From contig JAJTUQ010000001.1 of the NCBI GenBank assembly GCA_021399445.1, positions 1,612,001 to 1,676,000 of the forward strand: 64,000 nucleotides of DNA, read 5' to 3'. Of this stretch, positions 12,593 through 25,479 are shown piece by piece. Below the pieces are notes generated by a model. That model saw only the letters and a list, made by a program, of their open reading frames with translations, ran no database searches and was not told the DNA's origin. The translations under genes and the position numbers were made by a program. The DNA is from Xylogone sp. PMI_703 (lineage: Eukaryota > Ascomycota > Leotiomycetes). Position 1 is the first letter of the stretch. Each line of letters opens with the position of its first letter.

Positions 12593-15500
12593 GTTTGCTT
12601 ACGAAAATGTAGAAGGGAGCAGATATATGACGCTGCTACAAGGGATATGGAATGACGATGGCCATGGAGATGTTTGGGAGTCTCCGTTATCCTTTGGCAT
12701 GTCATAGGGCTTGCGCCTACCATGTCAAGAAAGCTGAAGTAGAAATTGAGAAAGAGCATACACCAGGTCATAATCTGAGGAAGGAGCGACCACTTGGTAC
12801 AATCTTCCAGACGAGTAGCCTTCCTGGTGCTAGATTGTCCTGCTCGAGGTACGGGAGCACCAGAGAATCTATATGTCAAGATGGAGAAAATAAGAGCTAG
12901 TCAAAGTGTATGAATAATAGTAACGTTGTCTATTTCTATTTTGCGTTTGTGCTTCGATACCGAATACAGTGGATTCAAGAGAGAAATTGGTTCATTTGTG
13001 AGATTAACTACTTGCCAATATTTTATTTCTCAAGGTGGGAAGAAGATACTTCTAGCAGGAATGAAAGAATAGCAAGGTGCCATTTCTGCAGCACCGATAC
13101 CATTGATACCGCAATCGATATCACGTTCTAGTTATCAAGTGCTTTATCTAATTTGTAAGCTATCTACTAGGCTTTCTTGTCATGTTTGCATATTGGTACC
13201 TGATTGTTAGTAATTAATAAAAGACACTGACATTAACTAGCTTATGGGGATAAACTAGGATTAGGTTTGCTGTAATATTGTCTCGATCGTTCCGCACCCA
13301 TGGAGCTTACGGATACCGTAGTCAAGCCTTGAGGCCCGGAGCACTCGGATGAGGTGATGGTGGAAGATGCCGTTACAATATTGCGGGAAAGTACCTGCTG
13401 TTCTACCATACTGAAGCTTGAAGGAGCCGCTTAAGGGGCTGGAGAACACCAAAGCAAATTGCAGTGGACCTGAACGCGCTTTCACTTTGCCAAATGGGAC
13501 CGATTCCGCCCAAAGCGAAGTCGAGAGGATTACCAAGCTGATTGATTTACCATGTTAGATGCTAGTGCCCTATTTTAGCATGTTAGTTGTGTTGTGACTC
13601 TGCGATACTGTACAGCAGCACGGCAGGGAGCGTCCGAAATATCCTGGAGTGTGTAGAATTCAAGTCGTTTTACTCTATACTTGACTTCTTCGTGTTTCTC
13701 GTATCGTCCCAATATAGAGGTGGTGGGATACGGATGTACTATGTACCATAGTGTCTGCGTACACGAAGTGGCTGCAATCGTTTTGCGCGCGTGTGGCGAC
13801 TTCCAGGAACACCCAAACGACTGGAATCTATTTTCGGATTTCGAAACGCCGCCCATCGATGCAGATGCCCCAGGGCTGGACCTCTGACAAGTTGGGAATC
13901 AGCCTGTCCCCTGTCCTGTCTGAGATGATCACTGTATGGTGTGCCGTGCAGCGGCAGGAGAGTTCTCCGCACCGGTGCAGTGATATTTTTTTTCTGATCG
14001 AGGAAGCCATCGCACCAGAGTAAAGATGAACCTGTTCATAGTCCAGAGTTACCATAGGAAAGATACCCATTCATGAAGTGGTAACCGGCGGACCTTGAGA
14101 AGAGAATAGTGAGACGAGAAGAGTGTCTTGTCCGTAACATCTCGGAGGGTATTATTGGCCATATGTCAAACTACACACATACAGTAATTTAAGTACAATA
14201 TGCAGGTTCCGTTACTGCATTATTGCACATGGGCTTTTTGTAAGAGTTATTTCTCTAACTTGGGACAAAGCGACACCGATCAATTATTAAGCGCAAGACT
14301 TCAGGGCAAGATAGTGACAGAGGGAAGCCTCCCATACCTTCCTACCGCGCTTCCGAGCCTAGAGGGCAGGCAAGCGTTGCACGGATGTCATGCAGGAGAA
14401 GGCGCAACAGGGAGATTTTACCACAGAACTACGATGCTGGGCGTTCTCGATGCGCCGGTGGGCTGGCGGTCGAGCAGGAGGAAGATCGGTGGTGGCCCCC
14501 TTTTATTTTTTTGAATTTTATGGAGGCAGGACCGAAGCGGTTTCAGATTTGGCGAAGAAGCGAACAAAAAAAAGGGCGAGGTACCTTACTGTGTACAGTA
14601 TTACTGGATGTGGGAGATAGGAGAGGGACGCGTCTGTGGCGGGCTTGCTCCGGTCCCCAGATAATTTTATTATTAGCAATCGAGGCAATGCAGCAGAGAT
14701 GGAGTATTGGGGAAGACGTTCTATCGTCCATTGCTGCAGGCATCGCTCATTACAGAGTGCCGTTAAGAGTGGTGATAGTCGATATATTACAGTATTGAGA
14801 ACACGCTGTCGGCACCACGATACTGTCTTCTGTGAGGGACGCAGATGCTCCGGGGCGGATGGTTGGGAGCAGACGAGGCAGAGCGGTGGGTGCGGTGAAT
14901 GACAGGTGGAAGACCAGGAGGATCAGCTGTAGGCGATGACGTCGCGCAGCCGAGTCTGGGCTGTGCGAAGTTACCGGACGGAGGTACCGTCGATGGCTAG
15001 GTACTTGGGAGGTACTTTTACGTACCCGGAGAGGATTTAGAGAAGTCAAAGAGGACCACAGCAGGAGCGTGTAGCCACGGCGTACTTGTACTCCTAACAA
15101 AACGCCCTGGGTACCGCGACGTGCATGAATTGCCTAGGCAAGAACCGGTTGGAAGGGGCTCCTCTTATCTTCAAGACCCCGCGCCAGCGTGTCCATCGCA
15201 GCCTCAAGGAGACTAGAGGGCATGTCAATAATTGTCTTGATTGTCTTGATTGTCTTGATTCCAACTTCCAAGCTGGAAAATCTTGGGGCCCCTGGAGCGT
15301 TTTGGCACTGGGCCGATGGGATTGCGACGATTTGACTCGCTGGGCGGTGTCTTGACTTGAGGGAGGCGAACCTGCTGCCCCTGAAGCGTAGCGGGGCCGT
15401 GCCAAAAAGCAAGATCAGAGCTGGCTGGGGCCGGACCACTTTTGCTGCTGGCGACGGACACGGCGGGTAGGATTGGCACGATGGGCGACGATGGGCGACG

Positions 15501-17073
15501 ATGGGCACGTTACTAGCACCATTGGAATCACCATGCCCGTCCCGGGACTTGTGTACCCCCTGTGGCTGGCCACCGAGCCACTCACCAACCCACTCGCCGA
15601 CCCTGGAGCAGCTGGTGACGACGTCGGGCGGGAGGCGTGAGAGGAGAGAAGGGGGCAGGAAGGGGAATAGCTGTTCGAACAAGCAGGCATGCTGAGCAGG
15701 AAAAAAAAAAGGTACCGTCGACTGCAGACAGCAAAGCAGCCAAGGCAGGGAGAGCAAAAAGGTTCAAGCAAACCAAGGCGGCGAGCAGGAATCTACACAA
15801 GTATATATCTCGCGATGTGCCAGCCACGCTGACGAGTCCCTCCGTAAGCTCTCAATCCGAGTGCAATAATACCGGTACCAAAGTTCTTGTACACACAGAG
15901 CTGCTCAACTGCTCTGTGCAAGCGTGCCCAGCCAGAAAGGAGCGAATACGCAACTTCCGGGCCTTCCACCGCGAGAAGAAGAAGAAGGGGAAAGGAAGCA
16001 GACGTTAATTACTGTGTTCACAGTAGAGAAGGCCGCGAAGAGCAAGAAGAGAAGAGACTCCACCACTCCCAGTCGGAGCAGTCGCAGCAAGCAGTCCCAG
16101 GTGCCCTGTCGAGCCTGTGCATCCACCTTTCCCCCCAAAATTATCCGCCCTTGCCTGCTGCACCAACACGAACCACCGCCAGCCCAGCCGGCCGCCTTTT
16201 CTCCTGACATCTTTCTGGCCCTTCTTCCTTCCTCCTTCATAATCACCTTTTCTTCCTTCTCGAACCCTTCTTTTTTCCCTCTCAGACCTGGACCTCGCCC
16301 TCTCTGTTTCCAGCGACGGGTGAATTCCTCTCTTGTTTCTGCCACAGCCATCGCTGTCGCGTTCTACTCGTTAATTCAACACTCGTTCGCCAGTCGCTTT
16401 CTGGCCATCCACACCAATTCCATCCGCGAGCTTCCATTCGTCGGCCACGCTTGCCTTAGTTCGCCAGGAGAAGGGGCATCGACCAAGCAACACTGCGACA
16501 TCAACCAAAACACAGCAGTCTGCTTCCTTCCTCCTTTCTCCAATCTCTCGTTTTTCGAAGCGCTAGCACACTTGCAAAATAAGAAAACATTCAAAATAAA
16601 ACAACCACCACTAAAACGCAACCTTCGCTAGAGGTATCTACTTAATATTCTCTACGAGGGCCTTGCCTCCGTTCGTTACGGCTTTGTCAACATCGTATAG
16701 ACGTCGCTACTCGCCCGTCTCTCTCTCTTTTTCATTCAACAGGAGTTGCCCTTCCTAGTTCTCTTCACTTGGTCTGCACGCTGGTTTCGTCTTGCCCAAC
16801 TCTACTGTACCATCACCAATTCAATCGGACAATAAAGAGCAACCTTGGATCAATGTGCCTATAATTTGTGAGTTCTTCCACCCCCTTTTCTCTCTACTTG
16901 CGATTTCTGTTCTTTTTGTTGTTGGGCTTGTACCAACGAGCAGAGCCTTGCTCGTTTCTTGCCCTTCTTTCCCTTCTTTCGAAGATCTACCTTAAATTCT
17001 TCGTGCCTATCTTGCAATGCGACCGAGACGGGTGGCTAACATTCTATTCAAGATTATATTTTAAGTAGTAATC
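12593..17073. other. Long non-coding region upstream of FKS1
   Basis: About 4.5 kb separates the divergent GH72 and FKS1 genes. No open frame here shows family resemblance. 13.2-15 kb is mixed sequence. There is a TTGATTGTC-type tandem repeat at 15231-15260 and GATGGGCGAC repeats near 15480-15505. From about 16.1 kb the plus strand becomes strongly pyrimidine-rich (many CTT, TTCC and CTCTCTC runs) up to the FKS1 ATG, typical of a long leader in highly expressed fungal genes. Long open frames at 15134-15757 (-) and 15924-16631 (+) come from this skewed composition. Confidence 0.5.
15231..15260. repeat. Short tandem repeat, 9-bp unit (TTGTCTTGA)
   Basis: About three copies of TTGTCTTGA in a row in the FKS1 upstream region. 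No function is assigned. Confidence 0.8.
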
Positions 17074-20000
17074 ATGTCTGGACATCAGCAAGGTCACTAC
17101 GACGATGGCTACGGCCAGGGCCAGCATTATGGCAACACCGATTCTTACTATCAGGATGATCACGGCCAAGAATACTACGACCACAATGGAGGTGGTGCTT
17201 ACCATGACCAACATGGTGGCCACCAAGGGGATGGATACTATGATGAATCGTTAGTTTCTCACTCTCCTGTCCTAAACTTAATACGGATAGCACTAGTTTG
17301 CAGGATTAAAGCTAACTGAGAGGCAGTGGATACTACAATGCTGATGCTAACAACCCATATCACCAAGATGGTGGCTACTATGAAGGCCAGGAGCACGGCG
17401 GCAATAACGGCCACTACCAAGATGAATACTATAATGATCAGTACTACGATCAGGGCGCTGGTCACAACGGTCAACCAAGACGGCATGGTGACTCAGAAGA
17501 AGATTCTGAGACCTTCAGTGACTTTACCATGAGGTCTGATATGGCTCGCGCCACCGACATGGACTATTATGGTCGTGGCGATGAGCGTTACAATAGCTAC
17601 AACGAGAGCCAGATGGGTGGACGTGGTTACCGACCGCCCTCCTCTCAGGTATCCTACGGTGGCAACCGTTCCTCCGGAGCTTCAACACCAAATTACGGCA
17701 TGGACTACAGCAATGTTCTTCCAGCTGGGCAACGCTCCAGGGAGCCGTATCCAGCATGGACTTCCGATGCGCAGATTCCTCTGTCCAAGGAGGAGATTGA
17801 GGATATCTTCCTTGATCTTACCGCCAAGTTCGGATTCCAGCGCGATAGCATGCGTAATATGTATGATCACTTCATGACTCTCCTGGATTCGCGAGCGTCT
17901 CGCATGACCCCCAACCAGGCCCTTCTCTCTCTTCACGCCGATTACATTGGTGGCGACAATGCCAACTACCGAAAATGGTACTTTGCTGCCCATTTGGACC
18001 TCGACGATGCGGTAGGATTCGCCAACATGAAGCTTGGGAAGGCCAACCGTGCAACCCGCAAGGCTCGCAAAGCTGCGAAGGCACGAGCCGGCGCGGATCC
18101 GCAGAATGAACAGCAAACGCTGGAGCAGCTCGAGGGCGACAACAGCCTAGAAGCTGCCGAGTACCGCTGGAAGAGTCGTATGAACCGCATGTCCCAGCAC
18201 GATCGAGTTCGCCAAGTTGCCCTCTACCTATTGTGCTGGGGTGAAGCTAACCAGGTGCGCTTCATGCCGGAATGTCTCTGCTTCATCTTCAAATGCGCGG
18301 ATGACTACCTCAATTCTCCTGCTTGCCAGAATATGGTGGAGCCTGTTGAGGAGTTCACCTACCTCAACAACGTGATCACCCCTCTCTATCAGTACTGTCG
18401 AGACCAGGGTTATGAGATCCAGGACGGGAAATACGTTCGACGAGAGAGAGACCACAATAAGATCATTGGTTATGACGACTGCAACCAGCTTTTTTGGTAT
18501 CCAGAAGGAATCGAGCGCATTGTTATGGAGGACAAGTCTCGACTCGTCGATCTCCCACCCGCGGAACGGTACCTTAAGCTCAAGGATGTGGTCTGGAAGA
18601 AGGTATTCTTCAAGACCTACAGGGAGACCCGGTCGTGGTTCCATATGATTGTCAATTTCAATCGTATCTGGATTCTCCATATCACTGCCTTCTGGTTTTA
18701 CACAGCACACAACTCTCCAACCATTCTTGTCAAAGGCTATGAACAGGAGCGGAACCAACAACCTCCAGGATCTGCACAGTGGTCTGCCGTTGCCCTTGGT
18801 GGCGGTATTGCAACAATAATCATGATCCTTGCTACTATCGGTGAATGGATGTATGTTCCTCGTGTTTGGGCAGGAGCTCAACATCTGACCAAGAGACTTC
18901 TCTTTCTCATCTTTGTCTTGGTCCTTAACGTTGCCCCAAGTGTCTACATCTTCATAGTTAAGGGCACCCAGCACACGAAGATTGCATTGATCCTTGGAAT
19001 CGTCCAATTCTTTATCGCGTTGGCCACATTCCTCTTCTTCTCAATTATGCCTCTTGGCGGACTGTTCGGAAGCTACATGTCTAAGAAGTCGAGACAGTAC
19101 GTTGCTAGCCAGACCTTTACTGCCAGCTACCCACGTCTAAAGGGCAACGATATGTGGCTGTCCTATGGTCTCTGGGCTGTGGTGTTTGGTGCAAAACTCG
19201 GAGCATCTTACTCTTACCTGACTTTGTCCTTCCGTGACCCTATCCGATATCTATCCAACATGAAGATCGAGCACTGTCTCGGAGACAAGATCATTGGGGA
19301 GCACCTGTGTCATATTCAGCCCAAGATTTTACTCGGATTGATGTTTGTGACTGATTTGTGTCTCTTCTTCCTGGATACCTATTTGTGGTATATCATCCTA
19401 AACTCCGTCTGTTCCGTGGCTCGATCTTTCTACCTTGGTATTTCCATCTTGACTCCATGGAGAAACGTGTTCTCTCGACTTCCTAAGCGTATCTACTCCA
19501 AGGTCCTTGCAACTACCGATATGGAAATCAAATATAAGCCAAAGGTGTTGATCTCACAAATCTGGAATGCTATTGTCATCTCCATGTATCGAGAGCATCT
19601 TCTCGCTATTGACCATGTGCAAAAGCTGCTCTACCACCAGGTGCCTTCAGAACAGGAGGGCAAGAGGACTCTGCGTGCTCCAACTTTCTTCGTGTCGCAA
19701 GAAGATCACTCTTTCAAGACAGAATTCTTCCCCAGTCTAAGTGAGGCTGAGCGACGTATTTCTTTCTTCGCGCAGTCACTCTCTACGCCAATCCCGGAAC
19801 CCGTTCCCGTTGACAACATGCCCACCTTTACCGTGTTTATTCCTCATTATAGCGAGAAGATTCTTCTTTCTCTTCGTGAAATCATTCGTGAGGATGATCC
19901 GTACTCTCGTGTTACCATGCTTGAGTATTTGAAGCAACTTCATCCGCATGAGTGGGACTGCTTTGTGAAGGACACCAAGATTCTAGCTGACGAGACCTCC

Positions 20001-22986
20001 CAATTCAATGGCGAAAACGAAAAGGGCGAGAAGGACACTGCAAAGAGCAAGATCGATGACCTTCCATTTTACTGCATTGGTTTCAAATCGGCTGCCCCGG
20101 AATATACCCTCCGAACTAGAATTTGGGCCTCATTGCGCTCTCAGACGCTTTACCGCACTATTTCTGGTTTCATGAACTACAGTCGGGCAATCAAGTTGTT
20201 GTATCGCGTCGAAAACCCCGAGGTAGTTCAAATGTTTGGTGGCAACTCGGACAAATTGGAGCGTGAGTTAGAACGTATGGCTCGCCGCAAATTTAAGATT
20301 TGTGTGTCTATGCAGCGATACGCCAAGTTCAAGAAAGAAGAGATGGAGAACACTGAATTCCTTCTACGAGCTTATCCTGATCTTCAGATTGCCTACCTTG
20401 ATGAAGAACCTCCGGTAGCGGAAGGCGAAGAACCCCGTCTTTACTCTGCCCTGATTGATGGCCACTCGGAGATCATGGAGAATGGAATGCGTCGCCCCAA
20501 GTTCCGTGTGCAGCTTTCTGGCAACCCAATTCTCGGTGACGGAAAATCGGACAATCAGAATCATGCCATCATTTTCTATCGCGGTGAATACATTCAGCTA
20601 ATCGACGCCAACCAGGACAATTACTTGGAAGAATGCTTGAAGATTCGTAGCGTCTTGGCGGAGTTTGAAGAAATGTCCACCGATAACGTCTCTCCATACA
20701 CTCCTGGTGTCGACAATCCCAAGATTGATCCCGTTGCTATCTTGGGTGCCCGTGAATACATTTTCTCTGAGAACATTGGTATTCTTGGTGATGTTGCAGC
20801 AGGTAAGGAACAGACCTTCGGTACTCTGTTCGCTCGAACACTTGCTACTATCGGAGGCAAGCTGCATTATGGACATCCTGATTTCCTCAATGGTATCTTC
20901 ATGACAACAAGAGGTGGCGTCTCAAAGGCTCAAAAGGGTCTACATCTCAACGAAGATATTTATGCCGGTATGAACGCACTCCTCCGTGGCGGTCGTATAA
21001 AGCACTGCGAATACTACCAATGCGGCAAGGGTCGTGATCTTGGATTTGGTTCTATCTTGAACTTCACTACAAAAATTGGAACTGGTATGGGTGAACAGAT
21101 GCTCTCCCGTGAATATTACTATCTGGGCACTCAGTTACCGCTGGATCGCTTCCTCTCTTTCTACTATGCTCATCCTGGCTTCCATCTCAACAATATGTTC
21201 ATTATCTTATCGGTGCAGATGTTCATGATTTGTCTGATCAACCTTGGAGCTCTTCGAAGTCAGACAATCAAATGCAACTACAACAAGAACGTCCCAATTA
21301 CTGATCCTCTTTTCCCGACTGGCTGCGCAAACACCGATCCCATCATGGACTGGGTATATCGCTGCATCATCTCCATTGTCATCGTGTTCCTGATCTCCTT
21401 CATTCCTCTTATCGTTCAGGAGTTGACGGAACGTGGTTTCTGGCGCGCGTGCACCCGTTTGGCTAAGCAGTTCTGCTCTCTATCACCGTTCTTCGAAGTA
21501 TTTGTCTGTCAGATCTACGCAAACTCTGTGCAGCAAGATCTTTCATTCGGTGGTGCAAGATACATTGGTACGGGTCGTGGTTTTGCCACCGCACGTATTC
21601 CGTTCGGTGTTCTGTTCTCACGTTTCGCTGGTCCATCCATATATTTGGGTGCTCGGTCGCTGATGATGCTGTTGTTTGCCACCCTGACCGTCTGGCAGCC
21701 GGCGTTGACCTATTTCTGGATCTCGTTGCTCGCTATGTGCGTATCGCCGTTCCTATACAATCCCCACCAGTTCGCATGGAATGATTTCTTCATCGACTAC
21801 CGCGATTTCTTAAGATGGCTCTCTCGAGGCAATTCGCGAAGCCACTCATCTTCATGGATTGCATACTGCCGTCTCTCTCGAACTCGGATTACTGGTTACA
21901 AGCGTAAGATACTTGGCGACCCCTCTGCTAAGCTGTCCGGCGATGTGCCACGGGCTCCCATTGCCAATATCTTCTTTGGCGAGATCTTCACACCTCTTAT
22001 CTTGGTTGCAGTCACATTGATCCCATATCTCTTCATGAATGCTCAAGTTGGCGTCATTGCGGAACGTAACCCAGGCGTGGTTCTTCAGCCAACCAATGCA
22101 CTTATTCGTGTCGGACTTGTTGCTCTAGCCCCTATTGCCATTAATGCAGGTGTCCTTGGTGCGTTCTTCGGTATGGCATGTTGTATGGGTCCAGTTCTTA
22201 GCATGTGCTGCAAGAAGTTTGGTTCGGTCCTCGCGGCTATCGCACATGCCGTCGCTGTCATTATGCTGCTTGTATTCTTCGAGGTTATGTTTTTCTTGGA
22301 AGGATTCAGCTTTACTAAGGCCCTTAGTGGAATGATTGCTGCCTGCGCTATCCAACGCTTCATTTACAAGCTCATCATTTGTCTGACACTCACAAGGGAG
22401 CTCAAGACCGATGCGGCGAACATTGCTTTCTGGACTGGTAAATGGTATTCTATGGGTTGGCACACTGTATCTCAGCCGGCTCGTGAATTCCTTTGCAAGA
22501 TCACGGAGCTTGGTATGTTCGCAGGTGACTTCATTCTGGGGCATGTCCTTCTGTTCCTCATGCTTCCGGTGATCGCTATTCCCAAAATTGATATGCTTCA
22601 CTCAGTAATGCTCTTCTGGCTGCGACCTAGGTATGTCTCATTCTCTGCGTATATTAACTTTGTCGTGAACTAACTCGTTTCGCAGTCGACAAATCAGACC
22701 GCCAATTTATTCTATGAAACAGTCCAAGCTACGCAAACGTCGTGTCTGGCGATATGCTGTCATGTATTTTGTCATGTTGATTATTGCGGTCGCAATAGTT
22801 GTTGGTCCAATTGTAGCGGGTAAGAAGATCTTGACAAAGGACTTGATTAAGAACATTCCCCAGAATCTGTTCCAGCCAATCGGTCTCAACAATAACGATA
22901 CACGCAACAGAACTGAGACGGGAACTGGTGCGCTTTCAACCGCTGCTCCGACTGAATCGGCTGCTTTCAAGATTCGGTTGTACTAA
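17074..22986 (+). CDS. FKS1: 1,3-beta-glucan synthase catalytic subunit Fks1
   Basis: Three exons: 17074-17249, 17327-22630, 22686-22986, giving 1926 aa, close to other fungal Fks1 proteins. The Gly/Tyr/His/Asp-rich N-terminus ([14 protein letters not shown]) is cytosolic. The Fks1 N-terminal domain is followed by about six membrane spans, the large cytoplasmic catalytic region (for example [20 protein letters not shown] and [16 protein letters not shown]) and a second membrane block. It polymerises UDP-glucose into wall beta-1,3-glucan and is the target of echinocandins. Hot spot 1 is YLTLSFRDP at residues 689-697, with Tyr first where yeast has Phe639. Hot spot 2 is DWVYRCII at about 1400-1407. 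The tryptophan near 746 (DTYLWY) is kept. Intron 1 interrupts the N-terminal tail and intron 2 precedes the basic C-terminal end. Confidence 0.97.
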
Positions 22987-23604
22987 ATCACAAAATGAGA
23001 ATGTTCTGGTAACTACCACAAAAAGCTGAGGGGGTTGAATAGATACATGGCGATGGCTCTGGTGGCCGGAGAGATATATTCCGCTAAACGGGGGTTGTTT
23101 CATATATATAGCTGTTTTCGGTGTTGGCATGGTACATGGCTTTAGACATTTGTTTCTTTCCTTTCTACTCTCTGTAATGACTCATATGTCTTCTTGTTTG
23201 CAAGGCTTCCATGCTTTCGAGCAGTAGTAGCTGGATGGCGGCTGTGATTTTGATGCAGCATGATCATACTAATAAATTGTATACATGAACATGTTCCATA
23301 TATGAATTTGAGGTGAGGTTATCCTCTTACGGTTCTGCAGAGGCCACTTTAAAAACGACCTACAGCATTGAAATCCCACCATAACTTACTAACCAGTTTC
23401 TACACCCGACGAAGGTTGAATGTAGGAAATAATGTTGATTATGTAATCAGGGGCTAGCATTTCTTCGGTACCGCCGCTCGAAACGCGAAGTCCCCTGACG
23501 GTAACGTAAACATAAAATAATCCATCAGGGGAGAGATAACAAAAATCACTCTTTCCGACTGCATACAACTTTTGGTGGGAGGATTGACCTGATCATAACC
23601 GAGG
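22987..23604. other. Intergenic region FKS1/LCB1
   Basis: FKS1 3' UTR and LCB1 promoter, 618 bp, AT-rich in the middle. Nothing else was recognised. Confidence 0.45.
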
Positions 23605-25479
23605 ATGGAGTTTCAGGATGCGCAGAAGTACCTTCTTCGGTCTGTCCATGAGATCACCGATAGCTTTCAAAAAGTTCCGGGATCTGCAATCATAATTCGT
23701 TATATCAAGTCCAGCTATCAAGATGACCCAGTACGCTCAGCCATCGAATTGATATTGGTAATATTCTTCATCAGATACCTTCTAGCACCATCGTATGCGA
23801 CACATAATGGCAATTTTGTGGAACTCACGGAAGAGGTATATATTTCCTGCTTGACCGATGAATCCTAAGCTGACTCGCAAAAACTCTAAAGGAGATTGAT
23901 AACCTTGTCGACGAATGGCAACCAGAACCTCTTGTTGCTCCTCAGACGGTCTTCGAAGAGGCCGAACAAGAAAAGCTCCCGGTAATTGTAGGGTAAGTCT
24001 GGCCCTGAAAGTAGCATATAGTGACTCCGCTAAACCCGGATTGCAGTCCAACGGGTCCAAAAGTCAAGCTCTCCAACGGCAGAACCGTCACGAACCTTGC
24101 ATCGTATAACTTCTATAACTTTGTTGGTAATGATCAGGTTAAGGAAAAGGCCATTCAGACACTTCGGACGTATGGAGTTGGCCCTTGCGGTCCTCCGCAG
24201 TTCTATGGAACTCAAGACGTTCACATGAAAATTGAAGCAGATATTGCATCATTTCTGGGCACCGAGGCGTGTATTGTGTATGCACAGGCATTTTCTACTA
24301 TCTCAAGTGTCATTCCAGCCTTCTGCAAAAGAGGCGACATCATCATTGCTGATCGAGCGGTCAACTATGCTATCCGAAAGGGTCTCCAGATTTGCAGAAG
24401 CACAATTAGATGGTACGAACATAATGACATGGAGGACTTGGAACGAGTCTTGCAGAAGGTTGTCAAGGAACAGGCCAAAAAGCCACTGACACGGAGATTT
24501 ATTGTTACGGAGGGGCTGTCAGAAACTATTGGTGATTGCGTAGACCTGCCCAAGCTTGTAAGCAATCCTGCATTCCCCGAACTAGCCGCAAAGAAGCTCT
24601 ATGTTAACATGGCTGCCAGGTCGAGCTCAAGCAGCGATACAAGTTTCGTCTGATGCTAGACGAGACATGGTCCTTTGGAGTGCTCGGCAGGACTGGACGT
24701 GGCATCACCGAGGCGCAGAATGTCGATTCTGCTCAGATTGATATGATAATCGGGTCTCTTGCCGGTCCTCTGTGTGCCGGTGGCGGTTTCTGCGCTGGAT
24801 CCACGGATGTAGTTTCACATCAGCGCATCACATCATCAGCATATACCTTCTCCGCAGCCCTCCCGGCAATGCTTGCTACAACGGCCAGTGAAACCATCAA
24901 CATGATTCAGTCGAACCCGGAGATCTTGGTGCACTGCCGCGAGAACATCAAGGTTATGAAAGGCCAACTGGACCCGCGGAGTGACTGGGTTCACTGTACT
25001 AGCTCCCCGGAAAACCCCATCATGCTTCTTGTGCTCAAACCCGAGGTGATCAACTCTAGACGGCTGAGCATTGAGGATCAGGAGCGTATCTTGCAAGAGT
25101 GTGTCGATGAGGTATGTGTGCTCTCCAACACCCCCCTCCCCTTTCCTTTCCTTTCCTTTCCTTTCCTTTCCTTTCCTTGCCTTGTCTTGTCTTCCCACGC
25201 ATAATCATGATCTCTCGGATGAAGCCATTTACTGACGGTGTGCGGTGCTAGTCTGCGGCCAACGGAGTGCTGATTACAAGGCTCAAGAGCATGCCGGTCC
25301 CGGTGAACAGCACGGTCAAGGAAGAAGGGTGGAAGCTCCAGCCTGCACTCAAAGTGTGCATCACAACGGGGCTGTCGAAGAAGGAGATTGAGAAGGCAGG
25401 AATCGTCATCCGACATGCCATTACAAAAGTTCTCACGAGGAAATCGGGGAGCAAGCTTGCCATTCCAGCCGCGGCTTGA
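23605..25479 (+). CDS. LCB1: Serine palmitoyltransferase subunit 1 (Lcb1)
   Basis: Five exons: 23605-23835, 23892-23992, 24047-24557, 24620-25111, 25252-25479, giving 520 aa. A membrane segment lies near residues 47-62 (SAIELILVIFFIRYLL). The aminotransferase-like fold follows: LSNGRTVTNLASYNFYNF, YGVGPCGPPQFYGTQDVH (with the Cys affected in human SPTLC1 neuropathy), DLPKLVELKQRYKFRLMLDE across an intron, and GRTGRGITE. Lcb1 pairs with Lcb2 in the ER to condense serine with palmitoyl-CoA, the first sphingolipid step. Lcb1 lacks the PLP lysine, as expected. Intron 4 carries a CTTTC microsatellite. The gene lies between the glucan genes FKS1 and GH17, all on the plus strand. Confidence 0.94.
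25141..25175. repeat. Pentanucleotide microsatellite (CTTTC)7 in LCB1 intron 4
   Basis: Seven perfect CTTTC units inside the fourth intron of LCB1. It lengthens the polypyrimidine content of the intron and is likely to vary in length between isolates. Confidence 0.9.

Noticed and set aside
13261..13536. 91-codon minus-strand open frame in the FKS1 upstream region
   Set aside because: No ATG at its start, no family resemblance, an in-frame stop just upstream and no splice context.
15134..15757. 207-codon minus-strand open frame with hydrophobic start
   Set aside because: Low-complexity, composition-driven frame that overlaps others in the same skewed region and has no recognisable motif.
15924..16631. 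235-codon plus-strand open frame before FKS1
   Set aside because: Falls in the pyrimidine-rich leader; Ser/Pro/Phe-rich translation without domain features.
18228..19007. 259-codon minus-strand open frame inside FKS1
   Set aside because: Antisense shadow of FKS1; no independent features.
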